From Acidobacteriota bacterium (lineage in GTDB: Bacteria; Acidobacteriota; Terriglobia; Terriglobales; Acidobacteriaceae), in NCBI GenBank assembly GCA_021801945.1, contig JAKABE010000085.1, forward strand, positions 1 to 10,241: a stretch of 10,241 nt of DNA, in the 5' to 3' direction. Numbering within the stretch: position 1 is the stretch's first letter; every line of letters starts with the position of its first letter. The position numbers and the translations under genes were made by a program. Under the pieces are notes generated by a model that had not been told where the DNA came from, did not search any database, and worked only from the letters and a program-made list of their open reading frames with translations. Below are positions 1 to 5,792 of this stretch, one piece after another.

Positions 1-474
1 CAGCAGCAGCATTCCGTAGTAGGCCTCCGGCGAGCCCAGGCCGTAGATGCAGCTCACCGAGCTGACGATAATCGCGTCGCGCCGCTCGAAGAGGCTGCGC
101 GTGGCCGAGAGGCGCAGCTTGTCGAGCTCTTCGTTGATGGTGGCTTCCTTCTCGATGTAGAGGTCGCCGGCGGGAAGATAGGCCTCAGGCTGGTAGTAGT
201 CGTAGTAGCTCACGAAGTACTCGACCGCGTTCGAAGGGAAGAACTGCTTGAACTCGTGGAAGAGCTGCGCGGCCAGCGTTTTGTTGTGCGCCAAGATCAG
301 CGCCGGGCGGTTCGCCTGCTCGATGACCTTGGCCATGGTGAAGGTCTTGCCGGAGCCGGTGACGCCGAGCAGCACCTGGTGCTTTTCGCCGGCGGCCAGG
401 CCCTCAACAAGCTGGTCGATGGCGCGGGGCTGGTCGCCCCTGGGCTTGTAGGCGGTCACGAGCTGAAAGTCCAT
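1..474 (-). CDS. uvrB: UvrB, excinuclease ABC subunit B, N-terminal 158 residues (partial)
   Basis: UvrB is the DNA-damage-verifying helicase-like subunit of nucleotide excision repair; it is loaded by UvrA and recruits UvrC. The reverse strand reads [19 protein letters not shown] at the start, the usual UvrB opening. Walker A (GVTGSGKT, residues 37-44) follows, then [10 protein letters not shown] (61-70), the damage-probing beta-hairpin segment [10 protein letters not shown] (90-99), and [15 protein letters not shown] (136-150). The frame is open to the window edge, so the remaining helicase motifs and the UvrC-binding C-terminus are missing only because the window ends. The start is the ATG at 472-474. 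No Shine-Dalgarno sequence precedes it, and a TATAAT lies 6 nt upstream, which suggests a leaderless message. It is divergent from the remnants at 629-1357. Confidence 0.97.
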   Translation of the reverse strand, partial: MDFQLVTAYKPRGDQPRAIDQLVEGLAAGEKHQVLLGVTGSGKTFTMAKVIEQANRPALILAHNKTLAAQLFHEFKQFFPSNAVEYFVSYYDYYQPEAYLPAGDLYIEKEATINEELDKLRLSATRSLFERRDAIIVSSVSCIYGLGSPEAYYGMLLL

Positions 475-480
475 GGGGAG

Positions 481-511
481 ATTATATTCGAATGGCGAAT
501 ATCAGGCGAAT
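481..511 (-). promoter_or_regulatory. uvrB promoter with overlapping ATTC repeats (possible LexA-type operator)
   Basis: Read on the minus strand, a consensus TATAAT (486-481) ends 6 nt before the uvrB ATG, so transcription would start at or next to the start codon. Just upstream are three ATTC motifs, at 511-508, 500-497 and 493-490. The first two form ATTC-N7-ATTC, close in form to the GTTC-N7-GTTC box known for alphaproteobacterial LexA. The third is part of the palindrome ATTCGAAT. No good -35 hexamer is visible. The promoter is seen in the sequence; LexA control is inference from the gene and the spacing. Confidence 0.5.
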
Positions 512-628
512 ATATAGACCGTTCGCTGGGCCTTTCATCTGCTCCCCTTCAGCCCGTCGACGCAGGCAGCCGTTCATTCGCAACGCTCTGCATTTTACGT
601 GCGATAGTGTGTGCGGGGGAATCCTCTA

Positions 629-1079
629 ATGGCAACCGCATTTTCTTGGACATGTCCATACTGCAATCGAAATGCGACGATCACGGTCAATAACACCAGC
701 AACGAAGCCCACAGATTCAACGCATTCAACAAGGATGGCGATCTCGGCCTAGTGAAGATGGTAGTTGTATGCCCGCACCCGCAATGTCGCGAATACACCA
801 TAGAGGCCGGACTGCATAAGTCCACCTACAAGGGCTCGTCCTGGCGCGTTTCACAACTCCCAATATATGAGCTGGCGCTTGAAGCCGGAATCTCCGTCGA
901 AGCCATTTCCTGCGTACATCCCCAAAGCGATCCTTGACGACTACTACGAAGCTTGCTTGATCGTCAATGACAGCCCGAAAGCCTCTGCAACGTTGTCGCG
1001 TCGATGCCTGCAAGGAATCATCCGTGATTTTTGGCGTGTTTCGAAAAGAAGCCTCAGAGACGAAATTGATTCCCGATAA
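629..1079 (+). pseudogene. DUF4145-type protein, frameshifted and C-terminally truncated
   Basis: The start is ATG 629, preceded by GGGGGA. The first frame encodes a zinc-ribbon-like start with CPYC near residue 11 and a CPHPQC motif about 40 residues later, ending at WRVSQLPIYE (about position 870). The homologous continuation is one frame over: WRLKPESPSKPFPAYIP, then DDYYEACLI and DSPKASATLSRRCLQGIIRDFW, the typical DUF4145 core. The join is GAG-C-TGG around 868-875, so one extra base near 871-873 explains the break. The second frame stops at 1077-1079 right after LRDEID, where family members normally continue for several tens of residues. The gene is therefore doubly broken. DUF4145 is often seen alone or attached to restriction subunits; the role of this copy is unknown. 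A sequencing error could explain the frameshift but not the truncation. Confidence 0.72.
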
Positions 1080-1090
1080 CAACCAGGAAC

Positions 1091-1120
1091 GGCGTTTACA
1101 CAGAATCCCGGACACTACCT
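1091..1120. repeat. possible insertion-sequence end (IS256-like terminal repeat remnant)
   Basis: Right after the truncation point of the DUF4145 remnant comes a stretch containing TTTACACAGAATCCCGGACAC. From memory this resembles the end sequences of IS256/mutator-family elements, which often contain TTTACACA and GACACTA blocks. There is no IS256 transposase in the window. CACAGAATCC (1099-1108) also has an imperfect inverted partner, GGATTCTCTGTG (1133-1144), which overlaps the start of the recombinase remnant. The repeat is visible; the family assignment is weak inference. Confidence 0.25.
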
Positions 1121-1141
1121 CGCAGAGAGGGAGGATTCTCT

Positions 1142-1357
1142 GTGAACCAACTACGTCAGCTCATGCTTGAGGAGTTGCACCGCCGCAACTTCGCCGCTAC
1201 CACCGTTCGTACCTACCTGCACGGTGTTGAGCACTTCAGCCGATACTTTCATCGCCGGCCCGATCAGCTTGGTCCGGAGGACATACGCAAGTATCAGGCA
1301 GCTCTGTTCACCCAGTTCAAGTTCAGCCCGAACACCGTAATCCGAATCGCTCGTTGA
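1142..1357 (+). pseudogene. tyrosine recombinase/integrase, N-terminal fragment
   Basis: A GTG start at 1142 follows the strong ribosome site GAGGGAGGA (about 1128-1135). The 71-residue product opens MNQLRQLMLEELHRRNFAATTV, with RTYLHGVEHFSRYFHRRPDQL and a QFKFSPNTV segment after it. This is the SAM-like N-terminal, core-binding domain of phage-type integrases, of the kind often found beside IS91-type or related elements. Intact proteins run to about 300-400 residues and carry the catalytic R-H-R-Y in the C-terminal half. Here the frame ends at TVIRIAR, exactly where the family continues with its second helical segment, and no catalytic domain follows on either strand. It cannot be an active recombinase. 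It is probably a leftover from a deletion or insertion that also cut the DUF4145 gene. Confidence 0.72.
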
Positions 1358-1550
1358 CACGAATTGCTACCTGAGAGTCAGCTCTCCTTTAGCTTTCCGA
1401 TGCCGATCTGGCCTACGTGCCTGTGCCCACCTTCCCGTTACCACTTGGTAACACTTGACTGCGCGTCCTGTTCCCTTGTCGGAGTCTAGTCCCCGCCACG
1501 AACTGGTAACGTGAAGAATGAAAGGTCCGGATATCCGAAGACCGCTGGGC

Positions 1551-1567
1551 GTGCCATAATATGGCAC
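1551..1567. promoter_or_regulatory. 17-bp palindrome upstream of bshA, possible operator
   Basis: GTGCCATAATATGGCAC is a perfect inverted repeat with 8-bp arms around a single central A, about 90 bases before the bshA start. The symmetry and AT-rich centre fit a dimeric repressor site. The CATAAT in it could also serve as a -10 element. The symmetry is seen directly; the function is inference. Confidence 0.4.
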
Positions 1568-1591
1568 AAGCCCCTACAATTTTTGGAAGCA

Positions 1592-1633
1592 GGCAACAGC
1601 TTGCCGTTTGGCAAAGTTTTGCCTGTTTTGGCA
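1592..1633 (+). repeat. alternating GGCAA/TTGCC array in the bshA leader
   Basis: In order the stretch holds GGCAA (1592-1596), TTGCC (1601-1605), GGCAA (1610-1614), TTGCC (1619-1623) and GGCA (1630-1633). Neighbouring units are complementary, so the RNA can fold into mutually exclusive short hairpins: GGCAA-CAGC-TTGCC, TTGCC-GTTT-GGCAA or GGCAAA-GT-TTTGCC. It ends 24 bases before the bshA ATG. It could be an attenuator-like leader or a set of half-sites for a regulator. Confidence 0.45.
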
Positions 1634-1657
1634 GAGAACACCATTCAGGAAGGTTCT

Positions 1658-2803
1658 ATGCGCATTGGCATTACCTGTTACCCCACCTATGGCGGATCAG
1701 GCGTAGTGGCTACGGAGCTGGGCATCGAGCTTTCCAACCGCGGACATCAGGTGCACTTCATCTCCTATTCGCAGCCCTTTCGGCTGAGCGGCCGCGATGA
1801 CGGGATTTTCTATCACGAGGTTCCGGTTTCTAGCTACCCGCTGTTCGAGTTTCCACCCTACGATCTGGCCCTGGCCTCGCGCATGGCCGAGGTTGCCGAA
1901 TTCTATGAACTCGACCTGCTCCACGTGCACTATGCGATTCCCCACTCGGTCAGTGCCCTCCTGGCGCGGCAGATGTTGGCCGCCAAAGGCAGGCGGCTGC
2001 CCTTCGTGACCACGCTCCACGGCACTGATATCACGCTTGTGGGATTGGACCGCGGGTATCTACCCATCACACGCCATGCCATCGAAGAGAGCGACGGCGT
2101 GACCAGCATTTCCAACTACCTGAAAGAGCGAACTCTCGAATACTTCCAAATCACGCGTCCGATTGAGACCATCACGAACTTCGTCAACTGCAACGTGTAC
2201 AAGCCGGTGACTGATGAGGCCGTGCGGGCCAAGGCGCGGGCGCATCTCGTGCCGCATGACGAGCCCATCCTGATGCACCTCTCGAACTTCAGGCCTGTGA
2301 AGCGTGTCACTGACGTGATAAAGATCTTCGCGCGCGTAGCACAGGAGACGCCCGCCCAACTGGTGTTAGTGGGCGACGGCCCCGACCGCTCCGCGGCAGA
2401 GTGGCTGGCGCACGATCTGGGCATTTATGCCCGCGTGCACTTCCTGGGCAAGCAGGAGCGCGTCAGCGAACTGCTGCCCCTGGCCGATGTTCTCTTGTTG
2501 CCCAGCCAGTTGGAGTCCTTCGGCCTGGTAGCCCTGGAAGCCATGGCCTGTATGGTTCCGACCATTGCCACGCGCGTGGGCGGCGTTCCCGAGCTGATTG
2601 ACGACGGCATCACCGGGCTGCTGTTCGACGTGGGCGACGTCGAAGCCATGGCCAAAGGCGTGCTCAGTTTGCTCAACGACCACGAGCACATGAACGCAAT
2701 GCGCGCGGCGGCCCGGAGCGCCGCCAAGAAACGCTTCTGCGCCACTCTGGTCGTGCCGCACTATATCCGCTATTACGAACAAATACTGGGCAGGCAGAGC
2801 TGA
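1658..2803 (+). CDS. bshA: BshA-type GT4 glycosyltransferase (N-acetylglucosaminyl L-malate synthase)
   Basis: BshA joins GlcNAc from UDP-GlcNAc to L-malate, the first step of bacillithiol synthesis in the cytosol. The start at ATG 1658 is chosen because AGGAAGG (1647-1653) precedes it and the family opening MRIGITCYPTYGGSG begins there; the 49 codons open upstream have no family-like sequence. The N-terminal Rossmann half carries YGGSG (11-15), LHVHYAIPHS (88-97) and TLHGTDITLVG (119-129). The C-terminal GT-B half carries SNFRPVKR (209-216), VLVGDGPDRS (236-245) and the nucleotide-sugar EX7E motif, E286 to E294 in QLESFGLVALEAMA. At 381 residues it is full length for the family. No bshB or bshC is in the window. 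The IS66 element begins 14 bases after the stop, so the native terminator may have been displaced. Confidence 0.9.
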   Translation: MRIGITCYPTYGGSGVVATELGIELSNRGHQVHFISYSQPFRLSGRDDGIFYHEVPVSSYPLFEFPPYDLALASRMAEVAEFYELDLLHVHYAIPHSVSALLARQMLAAKGRRLPFVTTLHGTDITLVGLDRGYLPITRHAIEESDGVTSISNYLKERTLEYFQITRPIETITNFVNCNVYKPVTDEAVRAKARAHLVPHDEPILMHLSNFRPVKRVTDVIKIFARVAQETPAQLVLVGDGPDRSAAEWLAHDLGIYARVHFLGKQERVSELLPLADVLLLPSQLESFGLVALEAMACMVPTIATRVGGVPELIDDGITGLLFDVGDVEAMAKGVLSLLNDHEHMNAMRAAARSAAKKRFCATLVVPHYIRYYEQILGRQS

Positions 2804-2816
2804 GGGCAGATTTTTC

Positions 2817-2837
2817 GTGAGCGTTACGTGAACCGCA
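2817..2837 (+). repeat. IS66 terminal inverted repeat, tnpC side
   Basis: Reading inward on the plus strand it starts GTGAGCGTTACGTGAACC. Aligned with the other end it shares GTGAGCG, then TA, GT, ACC and CA, with scattered mismatches over 21 bases. It lies 13 bases after the bshA stop and 7 bases beyond the tnpC stop. Confidence 0.75.
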
Positions 2838-2844
2838 GGTCGGA

Positions 2845-4479
2845 TCAAGCCAGCGGAGTTTGATTGTTCAGGGCCGCTAAGCGCGCTTTCTGTGCTGTTT
2901 TCCATCTATCGGGTAGCCAGCCTGGCAGGTCGCTGACGTGCAACGAAGGCAAGGCAACCAGCAGTTGAGTGAGATAGAGCTGCGGATCTATGTCGTGGCG
3001 GCGGCATGTCGAGGTAAGGCTGGCCAGGATGGCAGCGGTGCGTCCGCCGCGCGTATTGCCCACGAAAAGGCTGTTCTTCCGAGTGAGGACAACGCGTTTC
3101 ATTTCGCGCTCGGATTCATTGTTGTCGATCGCAACGGCGCCGTCAGAGAGGAACACCTTCAGTTCCTCCCAGTGCCCCAAGGCGTATTTGATCGCCTCGG
3201 CCATGGGATGCTTGGGCAGCAACTGCTCTTTCCAGTCAAAAAACTTCTCGCGCAGCTCGGCCAGCACCGGCGCCGATTGCTCCTGGCGCAGCTTCAGGCG
3301 ATCTTCAACCGAGGCGTTGGAGCCTTGCCTCTCGACGGCGTAAAGCGCACGCACGAGAGCGATGGCCTCCTTCGCGATCTCGGGAGCCGCCTTTTCCGCC
3401 TCGATCACCTTGCGACGCAGATGCGCCCAGCACCCGGCGCGCACGATGGCGTTGCCGGCCACCACGCCGTCGTATCCGCCATAGGCATCGGCCAGAAGCA
3501 CCTGGTCGTAATCCTTGAGGAAATACTTCGGTCCGTCGCGTCCGCGGCTAAGCGTGAAGTCGAACACGTTGTATGGATGCGCCGCGTCGCCCACGTAGAC
3601 CCACATCCGCGCCCTGGCGCAGTGACCGGTTTTGAGCATCGGCATGATGGTGTCGTCGGTGGCCACCACGTGTGAAGCGCGCACCTCATTGCCCATCAGC
3701 TCATAGAGCGACTCGGCCAGATCTGCCACGTCGCCGCACCAGACCGACTGGGTAGCTCGCGAGATCTCGAACCCTTGCCGCGCGAAGATGTCTTCTAACC
3801 GATAGCAAGGCAAATAGTCGTTGAATTTGCTGGTGACGATGTAGCTCAGCAGACCCGGACCGGCGAGGCCCTTGTCGATCGCTGTCTCCGGCTTGGCCGC
3901 GGTCTCGATCTGCGGGTTGTCACCGTTGCTCTCGCAGACCGCGCAGGCGTATTTCATCCGCACATGGTGGATGCGCTCGAAGTGGCCGGGAAAATACTCG
4001 ATCTGCCAGCTATTCTCCCGGCCGATTTGCTGGCGCTCGATGCCGCAGCACCGGCATTTCCGCTCCTCTGCGCTCAGTTCGTGCACGTGCGTGGTCACGG
4101 GAAGGTTCTCGAAATCCGCGATCCGGCGCCGACCTTTGCGCCGCTTCACCCGCCGCAGTTCCTCTTCAGGCTCGGGGTGCGGTGGAAGATCGGCAGGGTT
4201 GATCGGCTTGCGCTCCAACGCCTCGGCGAAGTTGAGAAGCAACTGCGCCAGGTCGCCCTCGGACCGAAGCCGGTCTGCGCGCGGACCGTAATACCACTTC
4301 TTCAAACGAGCCAGCTCAACCTGCAAACGCAGGTTCTCGACATGCAGATCGTCGACGCGCCGCTGTTGCTCCATGACGCGCTGCTTCTGCTGATCGCGCT
4401 CCAGCTGGAGCGCGCGTACCATCGCTTGCAGCGATTCCTTGTCCTCGGGTAACTCGACTAACTCGTCGGTGGAAGCCAC
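2845..4479 (-). CDS. tnpC: IS66 transposase TnpC (DDE recombinase)
   Basis: TnpC is the catalytic transposase of IS66 elements. The 544 residues show, in order: a leucine-rich coiled coil (about 15-62); the KKWYYGPRADRL segment (60-71); a basic RRVKRRKGRRR stretch (109-119); an IS66 zinc-binding domain with C142-x2-C145 and C179-x2-C182; and a DDE catalytic domain. The likely catalytic residues are in VATDDT (D275 or D276), LLADAYGGYDG (D331) and IDNNESERE (E457, five residues after the D of the DNN motif). The family C-terminal segment DPQLYLTQLL (498-507) is present. Nothing is missing. The start is a GTG at 4479 without a clear Shine-Dalgarno sequence, 34 bases after the tnpB stop, so translation may depend on tnpB. 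Confidence 0.93.
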   Translation of the reverse strand: MASTDELVELPEDKESLQAMVRALQLERDQQKQRVMEQQRRVDDLHVENLRLQVELARLKKWYYGPRADRLRSEGDLAQLLLNFAEALERKPINPADLPPHPEPEEELRRVKRRKGRRRIADFENLPVTTHVHELSAEERKCRCCGIERQQIGRENSWQIEYFPGHFERIHHVRMKYACAVCESNGDNPQIETAAKPETAIDKGLAGPGLLSYIVTSKFNDYLPCYRLEDIFARQGFEISRATQSVWCGDVADLAESLYELMGNEVRASHVVATDDTIMPMLKTGHCARARMWVYVGDAAHPYNVFDFTLSRGRDGPKYFLKDYDQVLLADAYGGYDGVVAGNAIVRAGCWAHLRRKVIEAEKAAPEIAKEAIALVRALYAVERQGSNASVEDRLKLRQEQSAPVLAELREKFFDWKEQLLPKHPMAEAIKYALGHWEELKVFLSDGAVAIDNNESEREMKRVVLTRKNSLFVGNTRGGRTAAILASLTSTCRRHDIDPQLYLTQLLVALPSLHVSDLPGWLPDRWKTAQKARLAALNNQTPLA

Positions 4480-4513
4480 ATATAAATAGACGTATAACTT
4501 GAGATTGAGTTAT

Positions 4514-4927
4514 TTACACTGCAATCTTTTCTTCGTTGACTTCTCTGGCTCTCGTCACTCGCTCGTAGCGCGGCACACGCTTCAGCTTCGTCATGTCGAT
4601 CCCGTCCAGGATCATCGCGAGTTCGCTGGCGCGAAGCTCCACCGAGCGCGCTCCATCCTTAACCCGCGGAAGTTTGAAAACTCCAGTCTCAAGCCGTTTG
4701 TACCACAAAACAAAACCGTCGCGGTCCCATAGCAGGATCTTCAATCTGTCGCCTCGGCGCGAGCGAAAAATGAAAAGGCTATCGCTCAGAGGATCTTGCC
4801 CGATCACTGCACGCACCCGCTCGGCCAAACGATCGAACCCGCAGCGCATGTCGGTCACCTCGACCGCCAGCCAGATGCGCGGCCCCTGCGTGCGATCGAG
4901 CGCGCGTAAACTCGGCAGGCCGATCAT
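4514..4927 (-). CDS. tnpB: IS66 accessory protein TnpB (IS66 Orf2 family)
   Basis: TnpB is a small protein needed for efficient IS66 transposition; its biochemical role is not settled. The 137-residue product has the family signature from IWLAVEVTDMRCGFDRLA (about 18-35) through DSLFIFRSRRGDRLKILLWDRDGFVLWYKRLE, the usual core. The ATG at 4927 overlaps the tnpA stop in ATGA (4-bp overlap), which indicates translational coupling with tnpA. The start chosen adds a short, poorly conserved N-terminal lead, MIGLPSLRALDRTQGP, but the coupling supports it. It is intact. Confidence 0.92.
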   Translation of the reverse strand: MIGLPSLRALDRTQGPRIWLAVEVTDMRCGFDRLAERVRAVIGQDPLSDSLFIFRSRRGDRLKILLWDRDGFVLWYKRLETGVFKLPRVKDGARSVELRASELAMILDGIDMTKLKRVPRYERVTRAREVNEEKIAV

Positions 4928-5256
4928 GCTTCCGCTTCCAATATGGAAAGCAAGGCACGCAAATGCACTGCGTCGAAGCCCGGCTCCACCATCAGGCTGT
5001 ACCTCCTCGGCAGCCGGATTTCAATCGCCTTGCTGGGCACCAGCGGCACCGCCTCTACCGCCGCTTCACTGCGCCTTAACTCTACGGCCAGGAACTGTGC
5101 CTCTTCTTCCCGACGCAAGCGCTTCTTCCACTCGTACAACTGCCACTCGCGAATATCCCGCTCACGGCAGAACACCGCTACACTCTGCCCGCTCGCAACC
5201 TGCTCCGAGACCAACCCTCGCCACTTCGACCATTGCTCCGTTCGCGCACGATTCAT
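4924..5256 (-). CDS. tnpA: IS66 TnpA, helix-turn-helix transposition protein
   Basis: TnpA of IS66 elements is a small DNA-binding protein of the IS3 OrfA-like helix-turn-helix type. From ATG 5256 it reads MNRARTEQWSKWRGLVSEQ, then SGQSVAVFCRERDIREWQLYEWKKRLRR, a typical helix-turn-helix with the recognition helix around WQLYEWKKR. The C-terminal half has the IEIRLPRRYSLMVEPGFD segment seen in the family. The product is 110 residues. The frame is also open upstream to a GTG at 5289, but that adds VIEAQCRG-type sequence without family resemblance or a ribosome site. ATG 5256 is preferred although AGAGGG sits directly against it. It is the first gene of the coupled tnpABC unit. Confidence 0.88.
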   Translation of the reverse strand: MNRARTEQWSKWRGLVSEQVASGQSVAVFCRERDIREWQLYEWKKRLRREEEAQFLAVELRRSEAAVEAVPLVPSKAIEIRLPRRYSLMVEPGFDAVHLRALLSILEAEA

Positions 5257-5293
5257 CCCTCTACACTGCGCCTCGATGACGCGCTGCACAAGA

Positions 5294-5314
5294 TGGGGTC
5301 TACATAGCGCTCAC
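5294..5314 (-). repeat. IS66 terminal inverted repeat, tnpA side
   Basis: Reading inward on the minus strand it starts GTGAGCGCTATGTAGACC and mirrors the end at 2817-2837. Its tip is part of a perfect 7-bp inverted repeat with the flanking DNA: GCGCTCA (5307-5313), a 6-base spacer, then TGAGCGC (5320-5326). Confidence 0.75.
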
Positions 5315-5400
5315 GATGTTGAGCGCACAAGGCCCCGTAGCCGCGCTACAAAGGCGCAAGGCGCGTTTCGTTCGCTGAGCGTGAGCCGAATTCAATCTTG

Positions 5401-5443
5401 AAAAAGCGCCCGGCTCTGACGGTCAATGCACATCGGGCCGGGC
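5401..5443 (-). terminator. rho-independent terminator, distal copy
   Basis: On the minus strand GCCCGGC pairs with GCCGGGC (5437-5443 with 5408-5414), extended by one G-U and one G-C pair, around an 18-base loop. The stem is followed by GC and TTTTT (5405-5401). Immediately after comes TTCAAG-AT-TTGAA-type sequence, as at the middle copy. Confidence 0.6.
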
Positions 5444-5562
5444 TTGCATGGAGACGGTCAGTCCCACTCACGGATGAATGACGGCAGGCACGCCGAATGC
5501 GGGGTCCGTGAGCGGGTGCGCCGCTGACCCGGCGTGACTTGCTCCCCGCAATTCAAAACTTG

Positions 5563-5616
5563 AAAAAAACCACGCATCGGGGAGGTGGGCGCGTGAAGCC
5601 CGGCAGGGCCGATGCG
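5563..5616 (-). terminator. rho-independent terminator, middle copy
   Basis: On the minus strand CGCATCGG (5616-5609) pairs perfectly with CCGATGCG (5580-5573). A short GTGG spacer and seven T (5569-5563) follow, then TTCAAG and TTGAA. The 28-base loop contains a GCCCGGC-type stretch in the opposite orientation to the other two copies. Confidence 0.6.
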
Positions 5617-5757
5617 CGGAAACATTGTCCCCGCCTTGGAAAACCTAATCTCTCGGTACTCCGGCCCCAACGCTCCCCACGCTGAGGCCGTTTCCCTGAA
5701 TTGCAGTCCAGGTGCTCCCCACACCGGGACGCGGTGCCTCTTCTGATGCAAGTGAAA

Positions 5758-5784
5758 CCCGGCTCCGCTCCCCACAGAGCCGGG
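5758..5784 (-). terminator. terminator hairpin directly after the capsid gene
   Basis: An 8-bp perfect stem, CCCGGCTC (5758-5765) with GAGCCGGG (5777-5784), has an 11-base loop. It lies 9 bases beyond the capsid stop codon and is followed on the minus strand by a short TTT run. It is the likely end of the structural operon, though the T-tract is weak and some read-through to the next hairpin is possible. Confidence 0.7.
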
Positions 5785-5792
5785 CTTCATGG

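Larger units (their letters stand above)
1358..1657. other. noncoding stretch with inverted repeats upstream of bshA
   Basis: No convincing gene is present. The visible structures are GAGAG-TCAG-CTCTC (1373-1386), GTTACC-ACTT-GGTAAC (1437-1452), the 10-bp palindrome CGGATATCCG (1528-1537), a 17-bp palindrome (1551-1567), and an alternating GGCAA/TTGCC array (1592-1633). The first 150 bases may be mobile-element debris continuing from the recombinase remnant. The last 110 bases are more likely the control region of bshA. Confidence 0.5.
2817..5314 (-). mobile_element. IS66-family insertion sequence, complete (2,498 bp)
   Basis: Three minus-strand genes in the canonical order tnpA-tnpB-tnpC lie between terminal inverted repeats that both begin GTGAGCG when read inward, like the GTAAGCG tips common in the family. 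Length and gene order match a typical IS66 element, and all three frames are open, so it may be active. IS66 elements usually make an 8-bp target duplication. Here the flanking octamers are GATTTTTC (2809-2816) and GATGTTGA (5315-5322), matching at only 5 of 8 positions. The two flanks may therefore not come from one original target. The left flank is bshA and the right flank is the phage-like region. Confidence 0.9.
5315..5792. other. noncoding stretch between IS66 and the capsid gene
   Basis: No protein-like frame is present. The segment holds three terminator-like hairpins for minus-strand transcripts, annotated separately. It also holds four copies of GCTCCCC(A/G)C on the plus strand (5541, 5672, 5714 and 5767), two copies of GACGGTCA (5418-5425 and 5453-5460), and GTAGC-CGC-GCTAC close to the IS66 end. 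It could contain small RNA genes or the decayed remains of further phage genes. Confidence 0.5.

Noticed and set aside
1367..1567. 66-residue minus-strand frame containing RGLDSDKGTGRAVKCY
   Set aside because: It faintly recalls integrase-core sequence, but there is no start signal or further domain, and I could not place it in a family.
2366..2905. 179-residue minus-strand frame over the end of bshA
   Set aside because: It runs antisense to the conserved C-terminal half of BshA and crosses the IS66 end, so it cannot be an ancestral gene.
2938..3675. 245-residue plus-strand open frame opposite the IS66 transposase
   Set aside because: It is antisense to tnpC, whose zinc and DDE motifs are unambiguous. 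The plus frame has no ribosome site or family-like sequence and is explained by GC-rich codon bias.
4593..5279. 228-residue plus-strand frame across tnpB and tnpA
   Set aside because: It is an antisense shadow of two recognised IS66 genes, with Ser/Arg/Pro-rich low-complexity translation.
5458..5790. 110-residue minus-strand frame directly after the capsid gene
   Set aside because: Its ATG lies inside the terminator hairpin and the frame runs through two more hairpins. The translation is low-complexity and resembles no phage protein.
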